Shown: positions 26,545 through 36,196, counted from the first letter of the stretch. The stretch is DNA of 64,000 nucleotides from Flavobacteriaceae bacterium (GCA_012522185.1 JAAYKY010000057.1:37912-101911), one strand, 5' to 3'. Made by a program: numbers and translations. The notes: a model not told the origin generated them from the sequence alone.

Positions 26545-29500
26545 ATGAGGACAAAATTTGCATTTTTAAGTGCACTTTTCCTGCTTTTTATTGGGCAGGT
26601 AGTTTTTGCTCAGGTTACTGGTACAGTACAGGATTCCGATGGTTTTCCTGTTGCTGATGCTGAGGTAACTGTAATGGGTAGTGATGCTTCAGCCATAACT
26701 GACGAAAACGGTTCGTTTTCGATCAATGCTCAGGTTGGAGATGTTTTAACAATTACAGACATAATGGGTGTTCCCCAAGACTTTTCTGTAACTAGAAACA
26801 ACATGGGAGTTATGAGATTCGGTATTGAGCGCCTTGATGAAGTGCTTATCACTACTGGGTACGATATTACGACCACTAAGAAAGAAACCATGGGTGCTGT
26901 AACTACAGTTTCCAGCGAGACTTTTGAAAATAGAGCTACAAGTTCATTCTTGAACTCTATTCAAGGGCACGTTCCGGGTGTGACGATTCAGTCAAACTCA
27001 GGGTCTCCGGGATCAGCTCAGATTGATGTTTTGATTCGTGGGTATGGTTCAATCAACGCTTCAACGGATCCATTGATCGTAGTTGATGGTATTGTGATTG
27101 GTTCGGCGCAGTTCAGAAACTTGAACCAACAAGACTTCGAATCTGTGAACGTTTTGAGAGATGCTCACGCTACTGCTATTTATGGTAACAGAGGTGCGAA
27201 CGGTGTGATTGTTGTTACAACCAAGAAAGGTAAATCAGGCGTTCCATTGTCAATTGAGTTTAGCTCAATGTATGGTGTGTTTACTTTGCCTGAGCATGAT
27301 TATAACCTTGCAAATGCGCAACAGATGTTGACTCTACAAAACATTAAAGGTGTTGGTTATGGAGCGACTTTGACAGAAGACGAAATTGCAAATTGGAATG
27401 GTCCTAACACAGACTGGAGAGACGTATTCTTCAGACAAGGGATTTCACAGAACTATAACTTGGCCATGAGACAAGGAAGTGAAAACTTCAGATCTTATTA
27501 TTCTGTTGGTTACAATAAGGTAGAGGGATTGATCCCAACTACTGATTTCCAGAGATTCAACGCACGTGCAAACATTGCGGGAAATTCAGACAATCGCAGA
27601 TTTAACTATGAAGGTATTGTGAGTGTGGCTTACTCTAAGAGACATGAGTTAGATAGTGAAACAAATTCAGGTATTAGCAATAACGTAATTCAGAACCCAT
27701 TGTTTGGTTCTGTATTGGGTATGCCTTACATGGCTCCCTTCGAAGGAAACGGTAGAGATTTGTGGAATACCATTGGCTCTACTTTAAGTGGAGGTAACTA
27801 TGCATATGTTTTGCAATCGGTTATGTATCCTGGAGAAATGCCAAACCGTAGAACTGAAAACAGTGTATTGGCAAGTTTTTCTGCTAGCTATGAATTGTTT
27901 GACGGTTTGACCGCAAGAAACAAAACAGGTATTGATTACAAACATGCACAGCGTTTGTTTGCAAGAGCCCCTTATTCATTCTTGGCATTGGCGGTAGCTG
28001 TTCCTGCTGGATTAGATTATCCTGGTCATGAAGATCATATCAATACACAGGACTTGACTTTGTCTAATGTGTTTAGCTTGAACTATGACAAAACTTTCGG
28101 ACTACATAGACTACAACTTGGTGCGTATGCTGAATACGTAAAAGCGCATTATCGTTCAGAGTCGTTCCGTCAGAACGGTTTAATCGAAAGAACATGGTCA
28201 TTTGGTTCTGGTAACGGTTGGGCCCCTAGAGATGGCGATTTGTATGCTCCTACAGTTTCTGCAGGAAAAATTGACGCAGGTACTTTCTCTTATTTTGGAA
28301 CTCTTGACTATGAGTACGATCAGCGTTATGGGGTTGGAGCTTCTATCCGTCGTGACGCAGCAAGTAAATTCAGAACTGACCAGCAGTGGGGTACTTTCTG
28401 GTCTGCAGCGGCTCGTTGGGTAATCAGTGAAGAGGCATTCTTGAAGGGGTCAAAAGGTGTAAACCTATTGAAATTGAGAGGTTCTTACGGAGTTACCGGA
28501 AACCAGATCCTATCTCAGCCTGGCTACGATACGAATCCAATGTTTCTTGATACTTCATTGGCATGGAGTGCTAACGTTGTGGCACCTGGATATCAGAATA
28601 CCTCAGCTTACTATCCATTGTTGGGTAATATAGCTGTAGGATGGGAAGAAACACACCAGGCAAACATTGGATTGGACTTCATTTTCTTTAACAATAGATT
28701 GGAAGGTAATATCGATGTTTACCAGAAAAACACTAAAAACTTATATACACAGATTGGACTTTCCGCTGGAGTTGGTGCGTTATATGATCATGATAATAAT
28801 CCTAGTACCCCTCCTATAACTACCTATAATATTAAAGGAAACAATGGTGAATTAGAGAACAAAGGTATCGAGGCTTTGTTACGTTATAAATTGATTAACC
28901 AAAAAGATTTCGATTTAACTATTTGGGCAAACACAGCCTATAACAAGAATACAATTATTTCTATCCCAAACGAGTCAATCAACCCAGGGGGTGCTTCTTT
29001 GGCAGAGGGTCATATGGTTTGGGAGCAATACTTGATTCCTTATGTTGGAGTTGATCAGGAAACAGGAGAATGGTTGTATATGGACTTTGAAGGAAACATC
29101 GTTGACCACACAGGAATTGATCCTGAGAGAGATTCAAGATGGACTGGAAAATCATTCTTGCCTAAATGGAACGGAGGATTTGGTTTGAGTGCTAACTACA
29201 AAGGATGGTACTTGGATGCGAACTTCTCTTACCAAGCAGATTTCTATAAATTTGATAATATGTTGGCTTGGTTGCAAGACCATACAGGTGCAGTGGATAT
29301 GAACCTTTCTGCAGATTTATTGGATGCTTGGACACCTGATAAACCAAGTGCAACTATGGCATCTTTGACGGCAAACAACGTTTACGACTGGGATTCAGAT
29401 CGTCTTCTGAAAGACGCTTCTTTCATCAGATTTAGAAGTGCAACTCTTGGATACAATATTCCAAGCAGATGGTTAGAAGGAACCTCACTTAAAGGTGTAA

Positions 29501-29637
29501 ATCTATTTGTTCAGGGTGAAAATCTATTAATTTGGACGAAATGGAAAGGGTTTGATCCAGAGGGGGTTAAGACAACTTCTTTAGGTCAATATCCCAACCC
29601 AAGATCATTCTCTTTTGGTGTGAACGTTGAATTTTAA
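26545..29637 (+). CDS. SusC/RagA family TonB-linked outer-membrane protein
   Basis: 1030 residues from ATG 26545, giving a signal peptide ending in VVFAQ; starts further upstream add a non-signal segment. A CarboxypepD_reg-like domain (VTGTVQDSDGFPVADAEVTV) is followed by the SusC linker (LDEVLITTGYD), plug (GSINASTDPLIVVDGIVI; HATAIYGNRGANGVIVVTTK) and a large barrel ending FGVNVEF. It forms the TonB-driven channel under the SusD lid encoded 14 bp downstream. No glycoside hydrolase or other degradative gene is nearby, so the ligand is unknown. Confidence 0.95.
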   Translation: MRTKFAFLSALFLLFIGQVVFAQVTGTVQDSDGFPVADAEVTVMGSDASAITDENGSFSINAQVGDVLTITDIMGVPQDFSVTRNNMGVMRFGIERLDEVLITTGYDITTTKKETMGAVTTVSSETFENRATSSFLNSIQGHVPGVTIQSNSGSPGSAQIDVLIRGYGSINASTDPLIVVDGIVIGSAQFRNLNQQDFESVNVLRDAHATAIYGNRGANGVIVVTTKKGKSGVPLSIEFSSMYGVFTLPEHDYNLANAQQMLTLQNIKGVGYGATLTEDEIANWNGPNTDWRDVFFRQGISQNYNLAMRQGSENFRSYYSVGYNKVEGLIPTTDFQRFNARANIAGNSDNRRFNYEGIVSVAYSKRHELDSETNSGISNNVIQNPLFGSVLGMPYMAPFEGNGRDLWNTIGSTLSGGNYAYVLQSVMYPGEMPNRRTENSVLASFSASYELFDGLTARNKTGIDYKHAQRLFARAPYSFLALAVAVPAGLDYPGHEDHINTQDLTLSNVFSLNYDKTFGLHRLQLGAYAEYVKAHYRSESFRQNGLIERTWSFGSGNGWAPRDGDLYAPTVSAGKIDAGTFSYFGTLDYEYDQRYGVGASIRRDAASKFRTDQQWGTFWSAAARWVISEEAFLKGSKGVNLLKLRGSYGVTGNQILSQPGYDTNPMFLDTSLAWSANVVAPGYQNTSAYYPLLGNIAVGWEETHQANIGLDFIFFNNRLEGNIDVYQKNTKNLYTQIGLSAGVGALYDHDNNPSTPPITTYNIKGNNGELENKGIEALLRYKLINQKDFDLTIWANTAYNKNTIISIPNESINPGGASLAEGHMVWEQYLIPYVGVDQETGEWLYMDFEGNIVDHTGIDPERDSRWTGKSFLPKWNGGFGLSANYKGWYLDANFSYQADFYKFDNMLAWLQDHTGAVDMNLSADLLDAWTPDKPSATMASLTANNVYDWDSDRLLKDASFIRFRSATLGYNIPSRWLEGTSLKGVNLFVQGENLLIWTKWKGFDPEGVKTTSLGQYPNPRSFSFGVNVEF

Positions 29638-29651
29638 AAACAAAAATTATT

Positions 29652-31184
29652 ATGAAAAAGATTAAATATCTAATATTTTCCTTGAGCTTGGCATTGGGTT
29701 TTATAGCCTGTGAAGATGCCTATGAGATCGAGCCATTAGGACTTCTGGATCAAGAAGCTACTTTTTTTGAAGTAGAAGATGCTCAGATTTTTCTCAATAA
29801 TATTTATAGAGATGTAAATAATAGGAATGAGATTGCTTTTACCTCAATTTTCACGGATGAAGTAGCTCCTTCAGCGGATTGGAACGGTTCGAACAGAGAA
29901 ACGCACCAAATGATTTTAAATTCAACCAATGGGTTTGCCGAAATTATTTGGCTGAATGCACATTCTGTTATTAACCGTGTAAACCAGTTGCTAGAAGGTG
30001 TTGTATTGATTGATGTAGAAGGTGAAACGCCTGAGGAAACAGCAGTGAACCAAGCAATCATCAATGATGTAATTGCTCAAGGAAGGTTTTTGAGAGCATA
30101 TTCTTATCTGAAGCTTGCAAGTTATTTTTCTCCAGATATGACGGACAACTCTGCATTAGGAGGAATCTTGTTTACGCATGTTCCTGAGTCTAATGAAGTG
30201 CTTCCAAGAGGTACTAACGGAGAGATTTTTCAGTTGATGGAAGAAGATTTGGCGTATGCTTTTAGTAATTTAAGTAGTAACTCCGAGAATTACATCTATC
30301 CTACAAAAGCAGCTGCTGAGGCTCTTCAGGCTAGAATGTATGCGTACAGAGGAATGTATGATAAAGCAAAAATTCATGCTAATAACGTAATCAATAATTA
30401 CGGAATTAGCTTGACGGAAGCTCAACCATTCCAATTGAACAACTTCTATCATGCATCAAATAGCACCAACCCTTATCGTCAGATTTGGGCAGATATTCCT
30501 GCAGGAGCGGGTTATCAGCATGAGCAAATTTTCACATTGAGAAGTTTGTTAAACGGAACACCAGCTTTCCAGCCGGCAGGTATTTTTTATCAAAACAGTA
30601 CCCGTTGTACAGGAAGTCCACTTTGGTCTATGAGCTATAGAGTTCATGAAATTCTATCTCAAAATCCAAATGATGTACGATTGTTTGCATTCGTTGACCC
30701 TACATCAAACGATGGAGCATGTAATGGAGGGGAAATCATGATTGATAAATACCCTGGAATTGCAGGTGCACAATTGGTAAACAGCTTGAAATTAATCCGA
30801 CTTTCTGAAATGTATATGATCATGGCAGAGGCATCTATCGCTGAAAACAATTTGACAGCTGCAGCTAACTATGTTCATGCAGTAAGACAAGCAAGAGCTA
30901 CAGAAGGTAGTGTTGCAGTTCCTTCTTATGCAGGAGCAACAGAAGCTTGGGCTGATGTCTTGAAAGAAAGAAGAATCGAACTCTTCGCAGAAGGACACAG
31001 ATATGTTGACTTGAGAAGATTAGGAGCGAAAGCTAACGTTTCTATCGATCGTGATGTAAGAGACAATGAACTTCCTTCGGAAGCTACAACATTGCCTATT
31101 ACTGACCATAGATTTACATTGCCTATTCCTTATGCGGAAACAAGCGTAAATCCTAATGTAGTTCAGAATCCTGGTTATAATTAA
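29652..31184 (+). CDS. SusD/RagB family nutrient-binding outer-membrane lipoprotein
   Basis: 510 residues. Lipoprotein signal with lipobox Cys at residue 20 (LGFIACED). SusD features include tetratricopeptide-like helices, RFLRAYSYLKLASYF, KAAAEALQARMYAYRGMYDKA and the C-terminal WADVLKERRIELFAEGHRYVDLRR, ending VNPNVVQNPGYN. It binds ligand at the cell surface and closes over the SusC channel encoded upstream. The pair is an isolated SusCD unit ended by a terminator. Confidence 0.95.
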   Translation: MKKIKYLIFSLSLALGFIACEDAYEIEPLGLLDQEATFFEVEDAQIFLNNIYRDVNNRNEIAFTSIFTDEVAPSADWNGSNRETHQMILNSTNGFAEIIWLNAHSVINRVNQLLEGVVLIDVEGETPEETAVNQAIINDVIAQGRFLRAYSYLKLASYFSPDMTDNSALGGILFTHVPESNEVLPRGTNGEIFQLMEEDLAYAFSNLSSNSENYIYPTKAAAEALQARMYAYRGMYDKAKIHANNVINNYGISLTEAQPFQLNNFYHASNSTNPYRQIWADIPAGAGYQHEQIFTLRSLLNGTPAFQPAGIFYQNSTRCTGSPLWSMSYRVHEILSQNPNDVRLFAFVDPTSNDGACNGGEIMIDKYPGIAGAQLVNSLKLIRLSEMYMIMAEASIAENNLTAAANYVHAVRQARATEGSVAVPSYAGATEAWADVLKERRIELFAEGHRYVDLRRLGAKANVSIDRDVRDNELPSEATTLPITDHRFTLPIPYAETSVNPNVVQNPGYN

Positions 31185-31204
31185 TTAAATCAGATTTTTA
31201 GTAC

Positions 31205-31241
31205 AAGCCGTTCCAAATTTTGGGACGGCTTTTTTTTTTTT
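31205..31241 (+). terminator. Intrinsic terminator of the SusCD unit
   Basis: A 10-bp stem AAGCCGTTCC / GGGACGGCTT (one G-U pair) followed by about ten T. Confidence 0.92.
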
Positions 31242-31282
31242 ACGCAGAATAACTTTATATTTATCATCTAAATATCAACATT

Positions 31283-31957
31283 ATGAAATTTAAAGTAATA
31301 CCAATCATTTTCACACTTGGTTTATCAGTAGCCATGTTTGCACAAGATCCAGGAGGTAATATAGTTGTAGGAAGCTCGAGTTTTACAGTTATTAATAAAA
31401 ATGAAGCAGAAGACATAACTATCGGTAAACCCTATATGAATGAAGAATTTATGGAGTCCGTTGTCCTCGATTTTGAACAACCTTTATCGCTTCGATACAA
31501 CGCATACACAGACGAAATGGAATTTGAGCATGAAGGAGAACTCTATGCGTTGAAAAAGGAAGACTACCCGGTCGTGTACTTGGGAGTACAAAAACTGAAA
31601 TATGAATACCTGCCTTACACCAAAGGACGCGAAAATCTAAGCGGATTTCTGCGTGTACTTGAAGAAGGAGACAATTATAAACTCTATAAAAAAGAAGAAG
31701 TAAGTTATACGCCTTATCGTAAAGCTGCATCAAGTTACGAGAAAGACAGTCCAGCACAATACAAAAGAGAAAAGGATAAATTCTTTATCAAAATAGGAGA
31801 TAACTCCATTGTTGAAATGCCTACGAACCGTAACAGATTTAGTAAATTATTTGGATCCAAAGAAAATGAAATAAATAAATTCATAAAAGATAACCGAATT
31901 AATTTAGATTCTGAAGCAGATCTAATCCGCACCATTAAATATGCAAATTCATTATAA
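31283..31957 (+). CDS. Secreted protein of unknown function
   Basis: 224 residues. A signal peptide (about 1-20, ending AMFAQ) precedes a soluble, charged domain with many Tyr and Lys (LKYEYLPYTKGRENLSGFLR) and a C-terminal basic segment (NRNRFSKLFGSKENEINKF). No membrane helix or sorting domain is seen. The family is not recognised, although small periplasmic proteins of this layout are common in Flavobacteriia. It is 47 bp before a putative porin gene that has its own promoter box. Confidence 0.7.
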   Translation: MKFKVIPIIFTLGLSVAMFAQDPGGNIVVGSSSFTVINKNEAEDITIGKPYMNEEFMESVVLDFEQPLSLRYNAYTDEMEFEHEGELYALKKEDYPVVYLGVQKLKYEYLPYTKGRENLSGFLRVLEEGDNYKLYKKEEVSYTPYRKAASSYEKDSPAQYKREKDKFFIKIGDNSIVEMPTNRNRFSKLFGSKENEINKFIKDNRINLDSEADLIRTIKYANSL

Positions 31958-31976
31958 TCCTTGTTTAAATTAGGTT

Positions 31977-31984
31977 TAAATTTG
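31977..31984 (+). promoter_or_regulatory. -7 box TAAATTTG of the porin gene
   Basis: A perfect TAnnTTTG 20 bp before GTG 32004, which implies a very short leader and supports the GTG start. Confidence 0.55.
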
Positions 31985-32003
31985 CCGATATAATTTCAGT
32001 TCG

Positions 32004-33974
32004 GTGAGAGTCATAATTAGTTTACTATTTGTTTTTATTAACTTCAGCTTACTTGCTCAAGTAAATCAAAACTATGATGACCCCAACGCAATTCGTGATT
32101 CCCTACAGGAATTTGGGAAAAGAGAAGCCGCAAATGATAGTCTGAGGGTACATACACCTGTCATTTCAGATTATAAATTTTGGCGACAAGGAGATTTATA
32201 TCCCACTGTTGTGGATACGACCTTGAGCATCGAAAGCTTTTATAAACAAAATTTTACAGAAAAAGATGTATTTGGGAAAATGTATTTCCCCAATTTCGGT
32301 CAAACTTTTAATCCACTTGAATACGAAGAAAGTCGAAACCGAATTCATCTTTTGCCAACCGGGAAATCATTTAATTACCTTTTTTCGGAAGACGTTCGAT
32401 ATTATGACGTCAAAACCCCAATGACCGAGTTTATATTTGAAAACGGATTGAGAGAAGGCCAATACCTTTCGACTACTTTCAGTCATAATCTTAGACCTCA
32501 ATTAAATTATTCGGTACGCTACCGAGGGTTGCGTTCAGTTGGAAGATATCAGAACAATATGGCAGCGAACAATGCCTTCATCGCTACCATCAGTTATAAA
32601 ACTTTGGATGATAAATTTAAACTTTGGACACATTTTGCTTCTCAGAATATAGACAATGAAGAAAATGCAGGAATTAAGGACCTGAATCAATTTATATTTG
32701 ATGATAGTTTGAGAACCACAAACCGTCAAAATATCGAGGTAAATCTGAAATCTGCAAGCACACAATTTGATTCCCGAAGATTTCATTTAGGAGCAAGTTA
32801 TGGATTGTTTGGTCAATCCAAATCCGACTCCGCTCATTCCAAGTCACCGATTTTAATCAAGAATGTTTTTACTTATGAAAAACAAAAATACCTCTATCAA
32901 GAATCCGCCAATGAAAACTATTTTTCAAGTCCGGTTTTCAACGATTTGGAAAGAAGAAACCTGAAAAGCTTTGAATCTTTGCAAAACACTTCAACCATTG
33001 AATTTGCCTGGGGCGAACGTCTTTTGCTGGAAGCTGGATTGCGGTATGAAAACCTGAAATTTTATTCGCCCAATCCCCTTGTTCAAGGTTTGGTTTCCAT
33101 GCCCGATCAAATTCAGGACAACTTAATCGGGGGAATTGGAAGGCTTTATTTTGATTGGAACGAACGCTTCCAATTAACAGCAAATGCCGAATTCAAATCC
33201 GGAGAGATTTTCAAAAATCAATACCATCTAAAAGCAGAGTTAGATATTCAGCCCATTAAAGGCTATCATATCATCGGAGGAATTTTGGCGGAATCTAGTT
33301 TCCCATCTTTGAATCTTTATTACAACCAGAGTTTTTACAAAGATTTCAATTATTATAATTATAGCTTTGAAAATCTAAATACACAGAAAGTTTTTGGGAA
33401 ATTAAATCTGGAAAAACTTAACACCGATGTCGAAGCAAGCCTTTACAATGTTGAGAATTATGTTTATGTTGGAACAGATTTCAGACCTCGACAATTGGAC
33501 GGAAGTATTTCACTATTTCAAATCAAAGCCAATAATTTAATTAGTTACCAAAAGTTTCATCTGAGAACGACGGCACAATATCAGAAGCTAACTCAAAATG
33601 CCGATTTTTTACCCTTACCAGATCTGATTGCCCGTGCTTCGATTTATTGGCAAAGTAAAATGTTCAACGAGAAGGCCGAAGTTCAGGTTGGATTCAATGC
33701 CAATTTCTTTACCGAATTTGAATCCCGTGAATTCTTTCCGGTTATCAATGAATTTATGTTACAAAGAACACACCCCGATTATGGAATCCAGAAAATCGGT
33801 GGAAACCCAATGCTTGACTTTTTCTTAAACATCAAAGTAGATCGAATGCGAATTTACCTCAGAGCCGATCATTTCAACACATTTTGGGGAGAAAATAATT
33901 ATTACAGCGCACCACATACGCCGTTTCGCGATTTCAAAATTCAGTTTGGGGTAAAATGGTATTTGTTTACCTAA
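32004..33974 (+). CDS. Putative outer-membrane porin
   Basis: 656 residues from GTG 32004 with signal peptide ending SLLAQ. The middle is like the Bacteroidota putative porin family: PNFGQTFNPLEYEE, then FNYLFSEDVRYYDVKTPMTE, and repeated amphipathic strands to the C-terminus (FRDFKIQFGVKWYLF). It is expected to form a large outer-membrane barrel. The function is inferred from family. Its 3' end overlaps the convergent thioesterase gene by 4 bp, with no terminator between them. Confidence 0.82.
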   Translation: MRVIISLLFVFINFSLLAQVNQNYDDPNAIRDSLQEFGKREAANDSLRVHTPVISDYKFWRQGDLYPTVVDTTLSIESFYKQNFTEKDVFGKMYFPNFGQTFNPLEYEESRNRIHLLPTGKSFNYLFSEDVRYYDVKTPMTEFIFENGLREGQYLSTTFSHNLRPQLNYSVRYRGLRSVGRYQNNMAANNAFIATISYKTLDDKFKLWTHFASQNIDNEENAGIKDLNQFIFDDSLRTTNRQNIEVNLKSASTQFDSRRFHLGASYGLFGQSKSDSAHSKSPILIKNVFTYEKQKYLYQESANENYFSSPVFNDLERRNLKSFESLQNTSTIEFAWGERLLLEAGLRYENLKFYSPNPLVQGLVSMPDQIQDNLIGGIGRLYFDWNERFQLTANAEFKSGEIFKNQYHLKAELDIQPIKGYHIIGGILAESSFPSLNLYYNQSFYKDFNYYNYSFENLNTQKVFGKLNLEKLNTDVEASLYNVENYVYVGTDFRPRQLDGSISLFQIKANNLISYQKFHLRTTAQYQKLTQNADFLPLPDLIARASIYWQSKMFNEKAEVQVGFNANFFTEFESREFFPVINEFMLQRTHPDYGIQKIGGNPMLDFFLNIKVDRMRIYLRADHFNTFWGENNYYSAPHTPFRDFKIQFGVKWYLFT

Positions 33975-34357
33975 TCGTATAATTCATCCAGCCAATCCTT
34001 TTCAATTCTTACAATTCGCTCGGTTTCAGGATTGATCATAATCCATTGCGTTCGGGAATCCACCACCAATTCTCCCTCTTTGTAAAACTCTACTTTTCGA
34101 GGTTGTCGGATGCCCTCCGGATTTTCAGGATAAGTACGCAGTAAAAGTTTCTCACCCAGATAAACCTGTTTTTTGTATTGAATGTGATGATCGACCAAAA
34201 ACCAGACATTCTGAGCGTATTTACTATTGTGTTTCAATAAATCCCAATGTTCGCCGGCCATCATTTCCACCCAATGCACAAACTGAACATTGTTCACGTG
34301 ATTGTTACTATCAATAAATTCGGAAGACATCAAGATTTCTTTTTCGTGGATCAGCAT
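33971..34357 (-). CDS. Acyl-CoA thioesterase, hotdog fold
   Basis: 128 residues. The 4-hydroxybenzoyl-CoA thioesterase-like pattern EFIDSNNHVNNVQFVHWVE has the conserved Asn/His region replacing the catalytic Asp position with D-S-N-N-H. LRTYPE and QWIMINPETERIVRI follow. It probably hydrolyses short or medium acyl-CoA. It is downstream of dusB on the same strand. Confidence 0.82.
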   Translation of the reverse strand: MLIHEKEILMSSEFIDSNNHVNNVQFVHWVEMMAGEHWDLLKHNSKYAQNVWFLVDHHIQYKKQVYLGEKLLLRTYPENPEGIRQPRKVEFYKEGELVVDSRTQWIMINPETERIVRIEKDWLDELYD

Positions 34358-34370
34358 AAGCTTATATTCT

Positions 34371-34422
34371 AATCCTAACAGAGTTTCACTTGTCCGCCTT
34401 TGGAGGAAGCCCTGTTAGGGTT
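34371..34422. repeat. Imperfect inverted repeat between thioesterase and dusB
   Basis: Arms AATCCTAACAG (34371-34381) and CTGTTAGGGTT (34412-34422) pair over 11 bp with one G-U. The 30-nt interior holds a small nested TCC/GGA stem. The right arm contains the dusB stop codon. There is no T run, so it may be an mRNA-stabilising hairpin or a small palindromic repeat unit. Confidence 0.6.
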
Positions 34423-35404
34423 CTATTGCATTTTCAAATTCCCCGACTTCATCCAAAATTTCATACAATTCTCTCAAATCATCGGAAGTCACCAATCGCT
34501 GTCGGAAAGGTTTAAAATGTGGAATCCCTTTGAAATAATTGGTGTAATGCATTCTTGTTTCCAGAATTCCGGTTCGTTCGCCTTTCCATTCCACCGCCCA
34601 AGTCAGATGCTGTTTGACGGCTTCGGCTCTTTCGGCAAGACTTGGTTCGGGTAAAATTTCACCGGTTTTTACAAAATCTTTGATTTGATTAAAAATCCAA
34701 GGATTCCCGATGGCAGCACGCCCAATCATGATGCCGTCAACACCGTATTTTTCTTTGTATTCGACTGCTTTTTGAGGCGAATCAATGTCGCCATTTCCGA
34801 AAATCGGGATTTCAATATTCGGATTGGCTTTCACTTTGGCAATTTCCGTCCAGTCGGCTTCACCTTTGTACATCTGCGAACGTGTACGTCCGTGAATGGA
34901 CAAAGCTTTGATTCCGGTTTCTTGTAATCTTTCCGCTACTTCCTGAATGTTGATGGAATCATAATCCCAACCCAATCGGGTTTTTACGGTAACCGGCAAA
35001 TCGGTACTGTCAATCACGGCTTTGGTCAATCGAACCATCAGATCGATGTCTTTCAAAACACCTGCGCCTGCACCTTTGCAAACTACTTTTTTGACGGGAC
35101 AACCAAAATTAATATCCACCAAATCAGGCTGAACGGTTTCCACAATTTTGGCCGAAAGTGCCATCGCTTCTTCATCGCCTCCAAAAATCTGGATTCCCAC
35201 AGGGCGTTCATAATCAAAAATATCGAGCTTCATTCGGCTTTTGATAGCGTCGCGGATGAGTCCTTCCGAAGAAATAAATTCGGAATACATCAAATCCGCT
35301 CCGTGCATTTTACACAAACGACGAAACGGCGGATCACTTACATCTTCCATCGGCGCAAGTAATAAAGGGAATTCCGGTAATTCTATGTTTCCGATTTTGA
35401 CCAA
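34415..35404 (-). CDS. dusB: tRNA-dihydrouridine synthase, DusB type
   Basis: 329 residues. Dus motifs: LLLAPMEDVSDPPFRRLCK, VDINFGCPVKKVVCKGAGAG (catalytic Cys in GAGAG vicinity), LPVTVKTRLGWD, ALSIHGRTRSQMYKGEADW and IMIGRAAIGNPWIF. It is an FMN enzyme reducing uridine in tRNA. The start is TTG 35404, giving the usual MVKIGNIELPEFPLLLAP N-terminus; no ATG fits. Confidence 0.94.
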   Translation of the reverse strand: MVKIGNIELPEFPLLLAPMEDVSDPPFRRLCKMHGADLMYSEFISSEGLIRDAIKSRMKLDIFDYERPVGIQIFGGDEEAMALSAKIVETVQPDLVDINFGCPVKKVVCKGAGAGVLKDIDLMVRLTKAVIDSTDLPVTVKTRLGWDYDSINIQEVAERLQETGIKALSIHGRTRSQMYKGEADWTEIAKVKANPNIEIPIFGNGDIDSPQKAVEYKEKYGVDGIMIGRAAIGNPWIFNQIKDFVKTGEILPEPSLAERAEAVKQHLTWAVEWKGERTGILETRMHYTNYFKGIPHFKPFRQRLVTSDDLRELYEILDEVGEFENAIEP

Positions 35405-35519
35405 AGTAAATTTTTTTACAAAGGTAATATTTAGTTGTGAGTTATGCGTTTTGAGTTAAGTATTTAAGAATTTGGTTTATAATTGTCTATTTCGGAGAAA
35501 TTGAATATGAATAAAATAG

Positions 35520-35539
35520 CCCCGGATTTTAATCCGGGG
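35520..35539. repeat. Perfect 9-bp inverted repeat in the dusB/antitoxin gap
   Basis: CCCCGGATT-TT-AATCCGGGG, GC-rich in an AT-rich intergenic stretch (35405-35631). No gene end is close, so it is unlikely to be an ordinary terminator. The rest of this gap shows nothing else clear. Confidence 0.6.
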
Positions 35540-35631
35540 AAAATGAGTTAGAGAATAAAAATAGAAATCTAACAATCGTCGGATATCCTTCATAAAAAAA
35601 TTATTAAATTTGTAATACAAATCATATCAAA

Positions 35632-35862
35632 ATGAATACAAAAGATAAAAAGCTGACTTCCATTCGTTTGAATAAAAATTTATACCAGCACCTGCAATTA
35701 AAAGCAAAGGAAGAAAATCGGAGTGTAAATAATTACATCGAAACCTTACTTTATGATGCTTCGGAATACAGAACTCCGAACGAAGAAACTTTGGCAGCGA
35801 TGAAAGAAATGCAGGATTATGACGAAGGGAAAATAGAATTGGGTGGAAAAAGAGAAGGATAG
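35632..35862 (+). CDS. Ribbon-helix-helix antitoxin of a YafQ-type TA pair, probably truncated by a stop codon
   Basis: 76 residues: a DNA-binding N-terminus (LTSIRLNKNLYQHLQLKAK and RSVNNYIETLLYDA) followed by an acidic toxin-binding segment. The TAG at 35860-35862 is followed in the same frame by 12 sense codons (TVREYLERLMNE) and a TAA at 35899-35901, only 3 bp before the toxin ATG. Those codons read like the normal antitoxin C-terminus, so I infer the original gene ran to 35901 and has lost its last residues. It should autoregulate the TA promoter. Confidence 0.7.
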   Translation: MNTKDKKLTSIRLNKNLYQHLQLKAKEENRSVNNYIETLLYDASEYRTPNEETLAAMKEMQDYDEGKIELGGKREG

Positions 35863-35904
35863 ACAGTTCGGGAATATTTAGAAAGATTAATGAATGAGTA
35901 AACT

Positions 35905-36186
35905 ATGTATAAAATCATTCATACAACTCGTTTCAAAAAGGATTTAAAGAAATTTCGGAATAATATTCCAAAAACTGAAATAATTTCCGATTGTATAGAA
36001 CTATTGGAAAGCGGAGGAGTGATGAATATCCCTCCGGAAATGAAGCCACACAAACTAAAATGATTTTACAAAGACAATTGGGAATGTCACATTCAACCCG
36101 ATTTGCTGATTATCTGGTTTCAAATTGATGAGCCGTCCAAGGAAATTCGGCTCATCCGATTGGGAACTCATTCCGATCTATTTTAG
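35905..36186 (+). pseudogene. YafQ-family mRNA interferase toxin, interrupted by in-frame TGA
   Basis: One frame from ATG 35905 to TAG 36184-36186 encodes YKIIHTTRFKKDLKKF, then EMKPHKLK, a TGA at 36061-36063, and FYKDNWECHIQPDLLIIWF, ending IRLIRLGTHSDLF. The YafQ catalytic set (His before KL, H-Q-P-D, final T-H-S-D-L-F) is intact on both sides. The TGA sits where the family usually has Gly, so a single GGA-to-TGA change explains it. The ribosome-dependent RNase would be inactive. The 3-bp spacing from the extended antitoxin frame supports an original TA operon. Confidence 0.85.
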
Positions 36187-36196
36187 CTTTATAACT

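Noticed and set aside
26545..31184. Polysaccharide utilisation locus
   Set aside because: Only the SusC/SusD pair is present; no glycoside hydrolase, lyase, sulfatase or dedicated regulator is adjacent, so the substrate class is not claimed.
36061..36063. TGA in the YafQ-type toxin read as selenocysteine
   Set aside because: The family has Gly there, no nearby selenocysteine insertion hairpin is visible, and Sec is not expected in this protein.
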